Source: SIG299 sp964544055
GTDB taxonomy: Bacteria; Bacillota; Clostridia; Lachnospirales; Lachnospiraceae
Reading direction: 5' to 3'
Length of the DNA: 64,000 nt
Assembly: GCA_964544055.1 (NCBI GenBank)
Contig: CAZJAA010000009.1
Location: 16,192 to 80,191 of the forward strand
Below the pieces are notes generated by a model. That model was not told the DNA's origin, ran no database searches, and saw only the letters and a program-made list of their open reading frames with translations. The first letter of the stretch is position 1; the number at the start of each line of letters is the position of its first letter. Positions 25,068-33,445 of this stretch are shown here, piece by piece. Both the position numbers and the translations under genes were made by a program.

Positions 25068-27074
25068 CTATGCTTCCACTTCCACAATAATTGGCAGAAT
25101 CATTGGATTTCTCTTGGTACGTTTCCATACGAAATCTCCCAGAGAATCCTTAATGACATTTTTCATCTTACTCCAGTCTGCACTGTTGCGGTTTAAACAT
25201 TTATCCAGCGCATCCTCAACTACAACCTTTGCCTCCACAAGCAGATTTTCGGATTCTCTTACATAAACAAAGCCCCGGGATACAATGTCTGGTCCTGTTA
25301 AAATTTCATTGGTATATTTTGCAAGTGTCACCACGACTACAAGCAGACCATTTTCTGATAAATGCTGGCGGTCACGCAGTACAATATTTCCAACATCTCC
25401 TACACCAAGACCGTCCACTAAAATTCCCTGTGCTGTTACTTTATCCACGACTCTTGCCTGTTCGGCATCCATTTCCAGCACATCACCGGAAGAAAGAATA
25501 AACACATTATCCTTTTCCACGCCCATGGTCTGTGCAAGCTCGGCATGACGCACCAGATGACGGTATTCTCCATGTACCGGAATGGCATATTTGGGCTTTG
25601 TCAGGGCATAAATCAGTTTTAACTCTTCCTGACAGGCATGTCCGGACACATGGGTATCCTGGAAAATAACCTTGGCACCCATTCTGGACAGATCATTGAT
25701 AATTTTGGAAACATGCTTTTCATTTCCAGGGATTGGCGAGGAACTTAAAATAACCGTATCTCCCGGCATAATTGAAACCTTTTTATGGATATTGGATGCC
25801 ATACGGGATAAGGCAGCCATTGCCTCGCCCTGGCTTCCTGTTGTAATCAAAACAACCTTTTCCGGTGGGTAGTTTTTAATCTGGTCAATATCAATCATTA
25901 GGTTGTCCGGAATGTTGATATAGCCAAGCTCCGAAGCCGTAGTGATAATATTTACCATACTTCTGCCTTCAATTACAACCTTGCGGTCAAATTTGATGGC
26001 GGTATTGATAATCTGCTGTACACGGTCAACGTTAGATGCAAAGGTTGCCACAATAATCCGGTGGGCTGTATTTTCTGCAAACAGGTTGTCAAAGGTTTTT
26101 CCTACGGTACGCTCCGACATGGTAAAGCCCGGCCGCTCCACATTTGTGGAATCGGCAAGTAACGCCAGTACACCCTTCTTTCCGATTTCGCCAAGACGCT
26201 GTAAATCAAAGCTGTCACCAAAAACCGGTGTATAATCTACCTTAAAGTCTCCGGTATGAACAATCGTCCCTACCGGTGTATAAATGGCAAAGGCGGCAGA
26301 GTCAGCAATACTATGGTTGGTGCGGATAAATTCAATGCGGAAGCAGCCAAGATTAATGGACTGCCCATGCTTGATTACCTTACGCTTTGTTGTTTTTAAC
26401 AGGTTATGCTCTTTTAACTTGTTTTCAATAATGCCCATTGTCAGCTTTGTGGCATAAATCGGTACGTTCACCTGTGGAAGAATATATGGCAGGGAACCAA
26501 TATGATCCTCGTGGGCATGTGTGATTACAAAGCCTTTCACCTTATCGATATTGTCTTTTAAATAGGTGACATCCGGAATTACCAGGTCAACACCAAGCAT
26601 ATCCTCCGTTGGAAATGCAAGACCACAGTCCACGACAATAATCGAATCTTCATACTCATAGGCAGTAATATTCATACCAATCTGCTCTAAGCCACCTAAA
26701 GGTATGATTTTTACTCCATGAAGCTCTGGAAGTTTTTTCTTTTTTGCTCCCTCCGCAATTGTTTCTGCAACGGTGGTTTTCTTTCCCCGGCTTTTTGCTG
26801 CAGGCTTTTTTTCTTTCAGAACCGCTGCTGCTTCAGGCTTTTTCATCTGCTCCTTTTTTTCTGTTTTCTTTGCCGTTTTCATTTCCGGTGCATTTTTTTC
26901 AACAGAAACTGTTTTTTCTTTTTTTGCAGATACTTTTTCCTGCTTATCCGATTTTGCAGCGGATGCCACAGCTACTTTTCTTATCCTTCTGCCTACTGCT
27001 TCCATCTTTTTTTCTACAGTTGTAGTATCGTTTTTCGGCAACTCTTCCTTTGTATTTACTTTTTTACTTCTCAA
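25068..27074 (-). CDS. rnj: Ribonuclease J with long charged N-terminal extension
   Basis: RNase J is a metal-dependent endonuclease and 5'-3' exonuclease of mRNA decay and rRNA maturation. The 668-residue protein has the beta-lactamase motif FVITHAHEDHIGSLPYILP (about 185), the beta-CASP motifs IIVATFASNVDRVQQII and VEGRSMVNI, and a C-terminal domain ending VEVEA. The core matches the usual 555 residues. The first 110 or so residues are an added low-complexity Lys/Glu/Ala tail, probably disordered. The start is a TTG at 27074 with GGAGG six bases upstream; there is no ATG until well inside the tail. It is in the ireB-ruvX-DUF1292 operon. Confidence 0.93.
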   Translation of the reverse strand: MRSKKVNTKEELPKNDTTTVEKKMEAVGRRIRKVAVASAAKSDKQEKVSAKKEKTVSVEKNAPEMKTAKKTEKKEQMKKPEAAAVLKEKKPAAKSRGKKTTVAETIAEGAKKKKLPELHGVKIIPLGGLEQIGMNITAYEYEDSIIVVDCGLAFPTEDMLGVDLVIPDVTYLKDNIDKVKGFVITHAHEDHIGSLPYILPQVNVPIYATKLTMGIIENKLKEHNLLKTTKRKVIKHGQSINLGCFRIEFIRTNHSIADSAAFAIYTPVGTIVHTGDFKVDYTPVFGDSFDLQRLGEIGKKGVLALLADSTNVERPGFTMSERTVGKTFDNLFAENTAHRIIVATFASNVDRVQQIINTAIKFDRKVVIEGRSMVNIITTASELGYINIPDNLMIDIDQIKNYPPEKVVLITTGSQGEAMAALSRMASNIHKKVSIMPGDTVILSSSPIPGNEKHVSKIINDLSRMGAKVIFQDTHVSGHACQEELKLIYALTKPKYAIPVHGEYRHLVRHAELAQTMGVEKDNVFILSSGDVLEMDAEQARVVDKVTAQGILVDGLGVGDVGNIVLRDRQHLSENGLLVVVVTLAKYTNEILTGPDIVSRGFVYVRESENLLVEAKVVVEDALDKCLNRNSADWSKMKNVIKDSLGDFVWKRTKRNPMILPIIVEVEA

Positions 27075-27090
27075 GTCAATCCTCCATTCT

Positions 27091-27372
27091 TTATTCCCCG
27101 GTTACCAGTTCGAATTCATCTAATAATTCTTCGAACACAGCTGCAACCGCAGATAATTCTTTTTCATCTTCAACTATATCATAAAGCGCTTCCTCTGCGC
27201 TTTCATTCGGAATTTCTTTTAAAATAAGTGCTTCTTCCTCTTCGCCTTCCACATCATCCAAAACAAGAAGATAGGTAACACCGCCAATTTTGGTTTCTTC
27301 TATCACACGGAATACGGCAACTTCACCGTCCTCTGTAGTAAAATTTACTGTTGTATCCTGGTTTTTATTCAT
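27091..27372 (-). CDS. DUF1292 family small acidic protein
   Basis: This 93-residue acidic protein has the DUF1292 (YrzB) pattern: VNFTTEDGEVAVFRVIEETKI, then GVTYLLVLDDVEGEEEEALILKE (split here), and an acidic C-terminus rich in Glu. The function is unknown. The start codon is uncertain: an ATG at 27372 or a GTG at 27378 that overlaps the end of ruvX; AAGG is close to both. Its position between ruvX and RNase J is the standard Firmicutes order, and the overlap shows co-expression. Confidence 0.85.
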   Translation of the reverse strand: MNKNQDTTVNFTTEDGEVAVFRVIEETKIGGVTYLLVLDDVEGEEEEALILKEIPNESAEEALYDIVEDEKELSAVAAVFEELLDEFELVTGE

Positions 27373-27841
27373 TTTCACCCAATCCTTCCGATTTTGTCTG
27401 TACCGTCTCTGAGGATTTCTGGTTTGCCAGATAATCCAGATAACCCTGCAAAATAAATACGGCAGCCAGCTTGTCCACCACCTGCATCTTTTTTTTCAGA
27501 CTTACCTCACCCTGATCAAGCACACGATGCGCTGCAACGGTAGTAAGGCGTTCATCCCAGAGCGTTACCGGCAATCCGGTTCTTCTTTTAAGGTCTTCTG
27601 CAAACTCCTCTGATTTCTGTGCACGTTCTCCTACCGTATTGTTCATGTTTTTGGGATAGCCCAGCACAATCTGTTCTACCCCATACTCTTTTACCAGTTC
27701 TTCAATTCTCTGAAACGTCTGGCGAAGTTGGTTTTCTTTTTTTCTGCGAATTGTTTCAATGCCCTGCGCCGTCAGCAAAAGCTCATCACTGATTGCAACG
27801 CCAACGGTTACAGAGCCATAATCCAGACCCATAATTCTCAT
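27365..27841 (-). CDS. ruvX: Putative pre-16S rRNA nuclease / Holliday junction resolvase-like, YqgF family
   Basis: The 158-residue protein has the RNase H-fold YqgF pattern: MGLDYGSVTVGVAISD at the N-terminus with the first catalytic aspartate, VLGYPKNMNNTVGERAQ in the middle, and LWDERLTTVAAHRVL with the acidic site. YqgF is required for 5' end maturation of 16S rRNA in E. coli and was earlier described as a resolvase. An N-terminal MRI precedes the canonical MGLDYG. AAGGA precedes the ATG. It lies 12 bases after ireB. Confidence 0.92.
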   Translation of the reverse strand: MRIMGLDYGSVTVGVAISDELLLTAQGIETIRRKKENQLRQTFQRIEELVKEYGVEQIVLGYPKNMNNTVGERAQKSEEFAEDLKRRTGLPVTLWDERLTTVAAHRVLDQGEVSLKKKMQVVDKLAAVFILQGYLDYLANQKSSETVQTKSEGLGENE

Positions 27842-27853
27842 TGTATTTTTTCC

Positions 27854-28111
27854 TTAAAAATGATGTTTGATGTAATCCTGTAATAATTCTTCGATGATTT
27901 CGTCGCGCTCCACCTTCATAATCAGACTTCTGGCTCCATTATGGCTGGTAATATAGGTTGGATCACCGGACATAACATAGCCAACAATCTGACTGATTGG
28001 ATTATAGCCCTGCTCGGTCAGTGCCTCATACACACTGTCAATCACGTCCTGTACAACCGGCTGGACTTCTTTTGGTACTCTGAAATACTGTGTTTTATTA
28101 ATTTCGTTCAT
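27854..28111 (-). CDS. ireB: IreB family regulatory phosphoprotein
   Basis: The 85-residue protein starts MNEINKTQYFRVPKE and contains YNPISQIVGYVMSGDPTYITSHNGAR (in two pieces) with the conserved segment of UPF0297/IreB. In Enterococcus faecalis, IreB is phosphorylated on threonines by the Ser/Thr kinase IreK and affects cephalosporin resistance; in that protein the phosphosites are near the N-terminus (here T6 is a candidate). GGAGG lies five bases ahead of the ATG at 28111, which decides the start. It heads the ireB-ruvX-DUF1292 unit conserved across Firmicutes. Confidence 0.92.
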   Translation of the reverse strand: MNEINKTQYFRVPKEVQPVVQDVIDSVYEALTEQGYNPISQIVGYVMSGDPTYITSHNGARSLIMKVERDEIIEELLQDYIKHHF

Positions 28112-28222
28112 ATAATCCTCCATAATGATATATATTAATATACAATTTCCAAAAAGTAAAGTAGGCAATCAAAAAAACTATTTCAGATTTTTTTATTACT
28201 GCTCCCAAAAGCCTCGTTCCAA

Positions 28223-29551
28223 TCACAATTCTCCCAGCATTGTTTCTTGTTCTTTCGCTTTTTTTACAATTTTCACCTGAATGAGTTGATTGGAAAGATT
28301 CTGTTCCGTCTTTACGGCAACCCTGACATAACGTTCGGTATATCCTGTCTGACATACTTCTCCATCCACCATGCTGTTTTCTTCAAAGAGCACCAGTTCT
28401 TCTTTTCCTTTCAGGCATTCCCGGTATTCTTCTCCAAGAGCCGCCTCCAATGCCATCAGACGTTCACTTCGCTTTGTTTTTACCGTTTCGTCCACCTGAC
28501 CGGACATTTTATCTGCCACAGTACCCTTTCTTCGTGAAAATTTAAAGACATGTATTTTGGAAAATCCAATCTGTTTTGCAAATTCCAGAGTTTCCTGAAA
28601 TTCTTCCTCTGTTTCCTGCGGAAATCCAACAATAATGTCTGTAGTAATTGCCGGTCTGTCATAATATTTTTTTAAAATTTCCACACTTTCGGCATATTCC
28701 TTCGTGGTATATTTCCGGTTCATCCGTTTCAGCACGGTATCGCTGCCGCTTTGCAGGGAAAGATGAAAATGTGGGCACACTTTTTCACAGCCACATAAAG
28801 TCTTGACAAAATTTTCCGTAATAATACGCGGTTCCAGCGAACCAAGACGAATTCTTTTGATTCCTTCTATTTCATTCAGGCTGTGGATTAACGCAAGCAA
28901 TGGCTGGGTTCCTTTTTCTGCCGGCTGCCCATACGAAGAAAGATGAATTCCCGTCAGCACCACCTCCTGATAGTCGAAGGAAGCGAGCCGTTTTACCTCG
29001 TCAACGACATTCTGCGGATTTCTGGAACGTATTCGCCCTCTGGCATACGGAATAATACAGTAGCTGCAAAACTGATTGCATCCATCCTGAATTTTAATAT
29101 AGGCTCTGGTGTGCTCCACCTGGGTGGTCAGGTTTAAATCTTCATATTCGGTTTCCCTGGCAATTTCCAGACGCTTATTTTCCACACCCGCCATATAATT
29201 TTGCAAAATTTCCACAATATCTTTTTTTTGGTTGTTGCCAATCACAACATCGACACCGGTTTCCTTCATGGCAACTTCCTCTGCCGTCTGGGCATAGCAG
29301 CCAGCTGCAACTACTATAGCCTCCGGGTTATTCTTTTTTGCCCGGTGCAGCATCTGTCGGGATTTCCGGTCTGCCATGTTTGTTACGGAGCAGGTATTTA
29401 CAACATAAATATCGGCAACCTCATGAAATTCCACAATACTTGCTCCGGCTGCCAGAAGCAGTTCCTGCATTGCTTCTGTTTCGTATGAATTTACTTTGCA
29501 GCCAAGTGTCAAAAAGGCGACCCTTCTATTAAAAATCTCTTTATTTTCCAT
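28223..29551 (-). CDS. mtaB: tRNA ms2t6A37 methylthiotransferase MtaB
   Basis: MtaB is a radical-SAM enzyme that adds a methylthio group to t6A37 of tRNA. The 442-residue protein has the N-terminal UPF0004 domain with three cluster cysteines (TLGCKVNSYE, VNTCSVTN, AAGCYAQ), the radical-SAM motif CNQFCSYCIIPYARGRIRSR (CxxxCxxC, about 160), and a C-terminal TRAM domain (about 375-440). Length and domain order match the YqeV group rather than MiaB or RimO. It ends near ireB with 111 bases in between, which hold nothing that I can name. GGAAAATG context precedes the start. Confidence 0.93.
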   Translation of the reverse strand: MENKEIFNRRVAFLTLGCKVNSYETEAMQELLLAAGASIVEFHEVADIYVVNTCSVTNMADRKSRQMLHRAKKNNPEAIVVAAGCYAQTAEEVAMKETGVDVVIGNNQKKDIVEILQNYMAGVENKRLEIARETEYEDLNLTTQVEHTRAYIKIQDGCNQFCSYCIIPYARGRIRSRNPQNVVDEVKRLASFDYQEVVLTGIHLSSYGQPAEKGTQPLLALIHSLNEIEGIKRIRLGSLEPRIITENFVKTLCGCEKVCPHFHLSLQSGSDTVLKRMNRKYTTKEYAESVEILKKYYDRPAITTDIIVGFPQETEEEFQETLEFAKQIGFSKIHVFKFSRRKGTVADKMSGQVDETVKTKRSERLMALEAALGEEYRECLKGKEELVLFEENSMVDGEVCQTGYTERYVRVAVKTEQNLSNQLIQVKIVKKAKEQETMLGEL

Positions 29552-29625
29552 TTACATTCTCCAAACACAACACATTTTCACACATTTACATAAAATTCTT
29601 CTTTATTTTTTATCTACTTTGCATA

Positions 29626-29654
29626 TTGATTTTTGCACAAAAAAGAAGTAGTAT
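29626..29654 (+). promoter_or_regulatory. Possible promoter of the HPr-like gene
   Basis: TTGATT (29626-29631) and TAGTAT (29649-29654) are 17 bases apart, about 33 bases ahead of the ATG. The -10 is a four of six match. Confidence 0.4.
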
Positions 29655-29686
29655 AGAGATAGAATTTATGCAAGGAGGTAATTACT

Positions 29687-29917
29687 ATGACAACAGTTAA
29701 TATTTGTTTAGATTCTATCGATAAGGTAAAATCTTTCGTTAACGAAATTACAAAGTTCGATTCCGACTTTGATTTAATCTCCGGAAGATACGTTATCGAT
29801 GCAAAATCTATCATGGGTATTTTCAGTCTTGACTTATCCAAGCCAATCGAACTGAGCATCCACAATGACAATGCTGATGACATTCTTGCTACATTAGCAC
29901 CATACATCGTAAAATAA
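29687..29917 (+). CDS. HPr-like protein lacking the phosphorylated histidine
   Basis: The 76-residue protein has HPr size and the HPr Ser46-type segment DAKSIMGIFSLDLSKPIEL, followed by a helix ADDILATLAPYI. HPr carries phosphate from EI to sugar permeases on His15 in a G-x-HARPA motif. At that position this protein has DSIDKVKSFVNEI, with no histidine and no HARPA pattern; the only histidine (HNDN) is near residue 60. It is therefore unlikely to act in phosphotransfer, but it could still be recognised at the Ser46-like site. AAGGAGGT precedes the ATG. It stands alone on the plus strand between minus-strand genes. Confidence 0.8.
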   Translation: MTTVNICLDSIDKVKSFVNEITKFDSDFDLISGRYVIDAKSIMGIFSLDLSKPIELSIHNDNADDILATLAPYIVK

Positions 29918-29960
29918 TTACATACGATGAACAATCGGTTAAGGGAATACGTTACATGGG

Positions 29961-29982
29961 GAGGATACAAAACTGTATCCTC
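29961..29982 (+). terminator. Terminator of the HPr-like gene
   Basis: GAGGATACA (29961-29969) pairs with TGTATCCTC (29974-29982) around AAAC, followed by TTTCTTTTTTT. It is a classical intrinsic terminator, 44 bases after the stop codon. Confidence 0.9.
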
Positions 29983-30051
29983 TTTCTTTTTTTGCCGTAT
30001 ACAAGAGAAATCGCCTTTTCTGCCTTTCTCCTGCACGCTTTTCTTCGCTGC

Positions 30052-31233
30052 TTACCCTACCTGTACAACTTCTACGGTATCCAGTGCTTCTTTTACCATT
30101 TCTTCTATTTTTTCTTCCAGATGTGTTTCCGACTGTTCAATAACAGACAAAATCGGATGCGTTACCGGATGCTTGGCAACAAAAATGGTACAACAGTCCT
30201 CATAAGGAAGAATGGATGTTTCATAGGTTTTAATTTTTTCGGAAATTGTTACAATATCCTGCTTGTCAAATGCAATCAGCGGACGATATACCGGAAGAGT
30301 ACATACGGCATTCGTTGCCACAAGACTCTGCATTGTCTGACTTGCCACCTGACCAATACTTTCTCCCGTAACCAGTCCGAGACATTTGCTGTCCTTTGCA
30401 AGCTTTTCTGCAATACGCATCATATAGCGGCGCATAATAATTGTAAGCTGCTCGTGTGGGCACTGCTCATAAATATAAAGCTGGATATCGGTAAAATTCA
30501 CTATGTTTAAGCGGATTGGACCGGTATAAGCACTGATGATTTTCGCCAGGTCGATTACCTTCTGCTTTGCTCTCTCACTGGTATATGGCGGTGCATGGAA
30601 ATATGTTGCTTCTAATGCAACACCACGCTTTGCAATCATATAGCCTGCCACCGGACTGTCAATACCGCCGGAAAGCAGCAGCATTCCCTTGCCGCCGGAG
30701 CCAATCGGCATACCGCCCGGACCCGGAATAATATGGGAATAAATATAGGATTTATTGCGTACTTCCACCCATATGCGCACCTGCGGCTCATGGACATCTA
30801 CCTTAATGCCCTCATCCTTGAAACGGTACAACACTGACTCTCCGAGTCGGCGACACATTTCCGGAGAAGTAATCGGATAACGCTTGTCCGCACGCTTCGC
30901 CTCCACTTTAAAGGTAAACCTTTTATCCTTGTAAAATTCATTTATATATTTTAACGCTTCTTCTGTAATTACATCCCAGTCAGTGCTGTTTACCACAACT
31001 ACCGGACAGATGCCTGCCACACCAAACACCTTCTGCAGTTCTTCGATGGTTTCTTCATAATCGTATTCGTCCGGACAGGACACAAAAATTCTTCCCTGTT
31101 CTCTGGAAACCTCAAAATTTCCAAGCTTGTCCAGATGATACTGCACCTGGTCACGCAAAATATTTTCAAACACATGACGGTTCTTGCCCTTTAAGCCGAT
31201 TTCCGCATATTTAATCAAAAATGCTTTGTACAT
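30052..31233 (-). CDS. thiI: tRNA 4-thiouridine synthetase ThiI
   Basis: ThiI adenylates U8 of tRNA and inserts sulfur to give 4-thiouridine. The 393-residue protein has an N-terminal ferredoxin-like domain and THUMP domain (about 60-165) and a PP-loop ATPase domain with LLLSGGIDSPVAGYMIAKRG (about 185). The C-terminal rhodanese domain of the E. coli enzyme is absent, which is normal in Firmicutes, where a dedicated cysteine desulfurase hands sulfur directly to ThiI. The neighbouring cysteine desulfurase gene ends nine bases upstream and fits that role. Confidence 0.95.
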   Translation of the reverse strand: MYKAFLIKYAEIGLKGKNRHVFENILRDQVQYHLDKLGNFEVSREQGRIFVSCPDEYDYEETIEELQKVFGVAGICPVVVVNSTDWDVITEEALKYINEFYKDKRFTFKVEAKRADKRYPITSPEMCRRLGESVLYRFKDEGIKVDVHEPQVRIWVEVRNKSYIYSHIIPGPGGMPIGSGGKGMLLLSGGIDSPVAGYMIAKRGVALEATYFHAPPYTSERAKQKVIDLAKIISAYTGPIRLNIVNFTDIQLYIYEQCPHEQLTIIMRRYMMRIAEKLAKDSKCLGLVTGESIGQVASQTMQSLVATNAVCTLPVYRPLIAFDKQDIVTISEKIKTYETSILPYEDCCTIFVAKHPVTHPILSVIEQSETHLEEKIEEMVKEALDTVEVVQVG

Positions 31234-31242
31234 AATTCCTCC

Positions 31243-32406
31243 TTATTTTCTGAAAAAGCGTCGCAGATTCGGAAGCAAAAGTTCCACACAGTCTGCTGCG
31301 TAATCAATTTCCTCCATTGTGGTTGCAACAGAAAAGCTGAACCGCAGTGTAGCATCCAGCAGTTCCTTTTTTACTCCGATGGCAACCAGTGTGCCGCTGA
31401 TGTCCGGATGATTGGAAGAACACGCCGAGCCGGAGGACACATACACACCCTTTTCCTCCAGGGCATGAAGCAAAACCTCACTCCTGATACCGGCAAAACT
31501 GCCACTTAAAATATGCGGTGCCGTTGCCTGGATTCCCTCCTCCGGAATACCATTTATTGTAACTCCCTCCAGCTTTTCCAAACGCTCCGCCAAATGCTCC
31601 TTTAATGCAAATAAATGCTTCCGGTTTTCTGCCAAAGCTCCATACATATCCTTTGCTGCCTGAGAAAGTCCTGCAATGGCAGGCACATTTTCCGTGCCGG
31701 AGCGCATTCCCTTTTCCTGTCCACCTCCATAAAGAATCGGCTTAATCTTTGTTTTATTTTTGATATATAAAAATCCACTACCCTTCGGACCATGAATTTT
31801 ATGACCACTGACACTGAGCAAATCGATGCTTTCTTTTGCCGGCTGAATTTTAAACTTTCCGTATGCCTGAATAGCATCCACATGAAACAGCACCTTCGGA
31901 TTTTTTTCTTTGATTCGTTTGGCAATTTCTGCCACCGGCTCCACACAGCCGATTTCATTATTCACATACATAACAGAAACCAGAATTGTTTCCTCTGTTA
32001 CAGCTTCCACAAGCTCGTCTATTTTAACTCTGCCTGCTTCATCCACCGGAGCAAACGTAATTTTAAAGCCCTGCTCTTCTAAAAATAATAACGGCTGATA
32101 AACGGACGCATGCTCAATTCTTGTTGTAATAATATGTTTTCCGGTTCGCTGATTGGCAAGTGCCGTACCAATCAATGCCATGTTATTGGATTCTGTGCCG
32201 CCGGACGTGAAAATAATCTCGGAAGGCTCACACTTTAACGTATCTGCAATCTGTTTCTTTGCCTCCCGGATATACTGCTCTGCCTCCATTCCTTTGGTAT
32301 GCATGGAGGACGGATTTCCAAAATCCGTCAGAAATACCTGCTTCATTTTTTCCATGACTGCGTTACTCACTTTTGTGGTTGCCGCATTATCTAAATATGC
32401 TTCCAT
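31243..32406 (-). CDS. Cysteine desulfurase, NifS/IscS-like, partner of ThiI
   Basis: This PLP enzyme releases sulfur from cysteine as a protein persulfide. The 387-residue protein starts MEAYLDNAATTKVS, has FTSGGTESNNMAL, HVDAIQAYGKF, the PLP lysine in SVSGHKIHGPKGSGFLY (about 200), and the sulfur-carrying cysteine in SSGSACSSNHPD (about 325). Position next to thiI is the Bacillus NifZ/ThiI arrangement, so tRNA thiolation is its most likely job. The ATG at 32406 was chosen because GAGG lies six bases upstream; a start four codons earlier would put that site inside the gene. Confidence 0.93.
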   Translation of the reverse strand: MEAYLDNAATTKVSNAVMEKMKQVFLTDFGNPSSMHTKGMEAEQYIREAKKQIADTLKCEPSEIIFTSGGTESNNMALIGTALANQRTGKHIITTRIEHASVYQPLLFLEEQGFKITFAPVDEAGRVKIDELVEAVTEETILVSVMYVNNEIGCVEPVAEIAKRIKEKNPKVLFHVDAIQAYGKFKIQPAKESIDLLSVSGHKIHGPKGSGFLYIKNKTKIKPILYGGGQEKGMRSGTENVPAIAGLSQAAKDMYGALAENRKHLFALKEHLAERLEKLEGVTINGIPEEGIQATAPHILSGSFAGIRSEVLLHALEEKGVYVSSGSACSSNHPDISGTLVAIGVKKELLDATLRFSFSVATTMEEIDYAADCVELLLPNLRRFFRK

Positions 32407-32435
32407 AACTTTCCTCATCTTTGTTATTATGTAAC

Positions 32436-32641
32436 TAACTATTCAGCCATATATAAGCAAATACACAGGATGCAAGCTTGCTTGCATGACTGGGTACTTG
32501 CTTATATATGGGCGATTAGCAACACGCCGCACACATGAGTAAAATGATAAGCTGCTTTAGCAGCGGCTGACAGCGTAGCTGGCAGATTTTACGAATGTGA
32601 GTGGTGGGGGCTGAATAGTTACTCTCTCATTCTATTCAGCC
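32436..32641. repeat. Multi-hairpin intergenic element with 13-base terminal inverted repeats
   Basis: TAACTATTCAGCC at 32436-32448 is exactly inverted at 32609-32621. Between them are a stem ATATATAAGCAA/TTGCTTATATAT (32449-32460 with 32498-32509) enclosing ATGCAAG/CTTGCAT (32470-32487), and a second arm with GTAAAAT/ATTTTAC (32539-32545 with 32586-32592) enclosing GCTGC/GCAGC (32551-32564). A third copy, CTATTCAGCC at 32632-32641, can pair with the same segment 32609-32618. It lies between rsmE and the cysteine desulfurase gene. It could be a small non-autonomous mobile element or a structured RNA. Confidence 0.7.
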
Positions 32642-32651
32642 GGGCAAAAGG

Positions 32652-33398
32652 TCACCTGGCACACTCTATTTCATACATCAAAACAGCCAGTGTCGTAAAC
32701 CCTGCAGTTTCCGTGCGTAAAATCCGCTTTCCGAGAGAAACCGGAAGCAAACCGCACTCTCTGGCAAACTCCACCTCTGCCTCATCAAAACCGCCTTCCG
32801 GTCCGATAAACACAGAAACCACCTGCTGCTTCGGTGCGTTCTGCACAGCTGCCTTTAAAGACTTCATACCTTCTGCTTTTTCATATGGAATCAATGCCAT
32901 TCCCTCTGCCGCAGCCGTTTTTACCGCTTCCTTAAAGTGCATAACATTCGTTACACTTGGAATGATTCCTCTGCCGGACTGTTTTGCCGCACTTTCGGCT
33001 ATTGCCTGCCAGCGTTCCAGCTTTTTTGTTTCTTTTTTTTCATCTTCCAGCTTGACAATACAGTATTTTGTCATTACCGGAATAATTTCCACTGCACCAA
33101 GCTCCACCGCTTTCTGGATAATCAGCTCCATTTTATCTTTTTTCGGCAGTCCCTGATACAGCTTGATACGCACCGGAAGCTCCGTAGTCGCTTTTTTTGC
33201 AGTCTCTGCATAAAGCTTCACCTCTTCGGGCAGAAATTCCTCAATTTTACATGCATATTCCATTCCGGTACCATCACAAACCGTCATTTCTTCACCAACG
33301 CGCATACGAAGCACGTTTTTGATGTGATTAACATCCGAGCCAGTAATCGTAATTTTTGTTCCGGTTACCTGTTCGGGCTTACAATAAAAACAATGCAT
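32652..33398 (-). CDS. rsmE: 16S rRNA m3U1498 methyltransferase RsmE
   Basis: RsmE methylates N3 of U1498 in 16S rRNA. The 248-residue protein has the N-terminal PUA-like domain (about 18-70) and the SPOUT fold C-terminal domain with the trefoil-knot motifs VFIGPEGGFDEAEVEFA (about 190) and LPVSLGKRILRTETAG (about 220). Both SAM-binding knot segments are intact and length is normal. In many Firmicutes rsmE follows prmA directly; here pepP lies in between. It is followed by the multi-hairpin element at 32436-32641 rather than by a standard terminator. Confidence 0.95.
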   Translation of the reverse strand: MHCFYCKPEQVTGTKITITGSDVNHIKNVLRMRVGEEMTVCDGTGMEYACKIEEFLPEEVKLYAETAKKATTELPVRIKLYQGLPKKDKMELIIQKAVELGAVEIIPVMTKYCIVKLEDEKKETKKLERWQAIAESAAKQSGRGIIPSVTNVMHFKEAVKTAAAEGMALIPYEKAEGMKSLKAAVQNAPKQQVVSVFIGPEGGFDEAEVEFARECGLLPVSLGKRILRTETAGFTTLAVLMYEIECAR

Positions 33399-33445
33399 AC
33401 TTACTTTTTTTCCTCCGTCTGCGGATTTCCAGCACGAAAATATAT

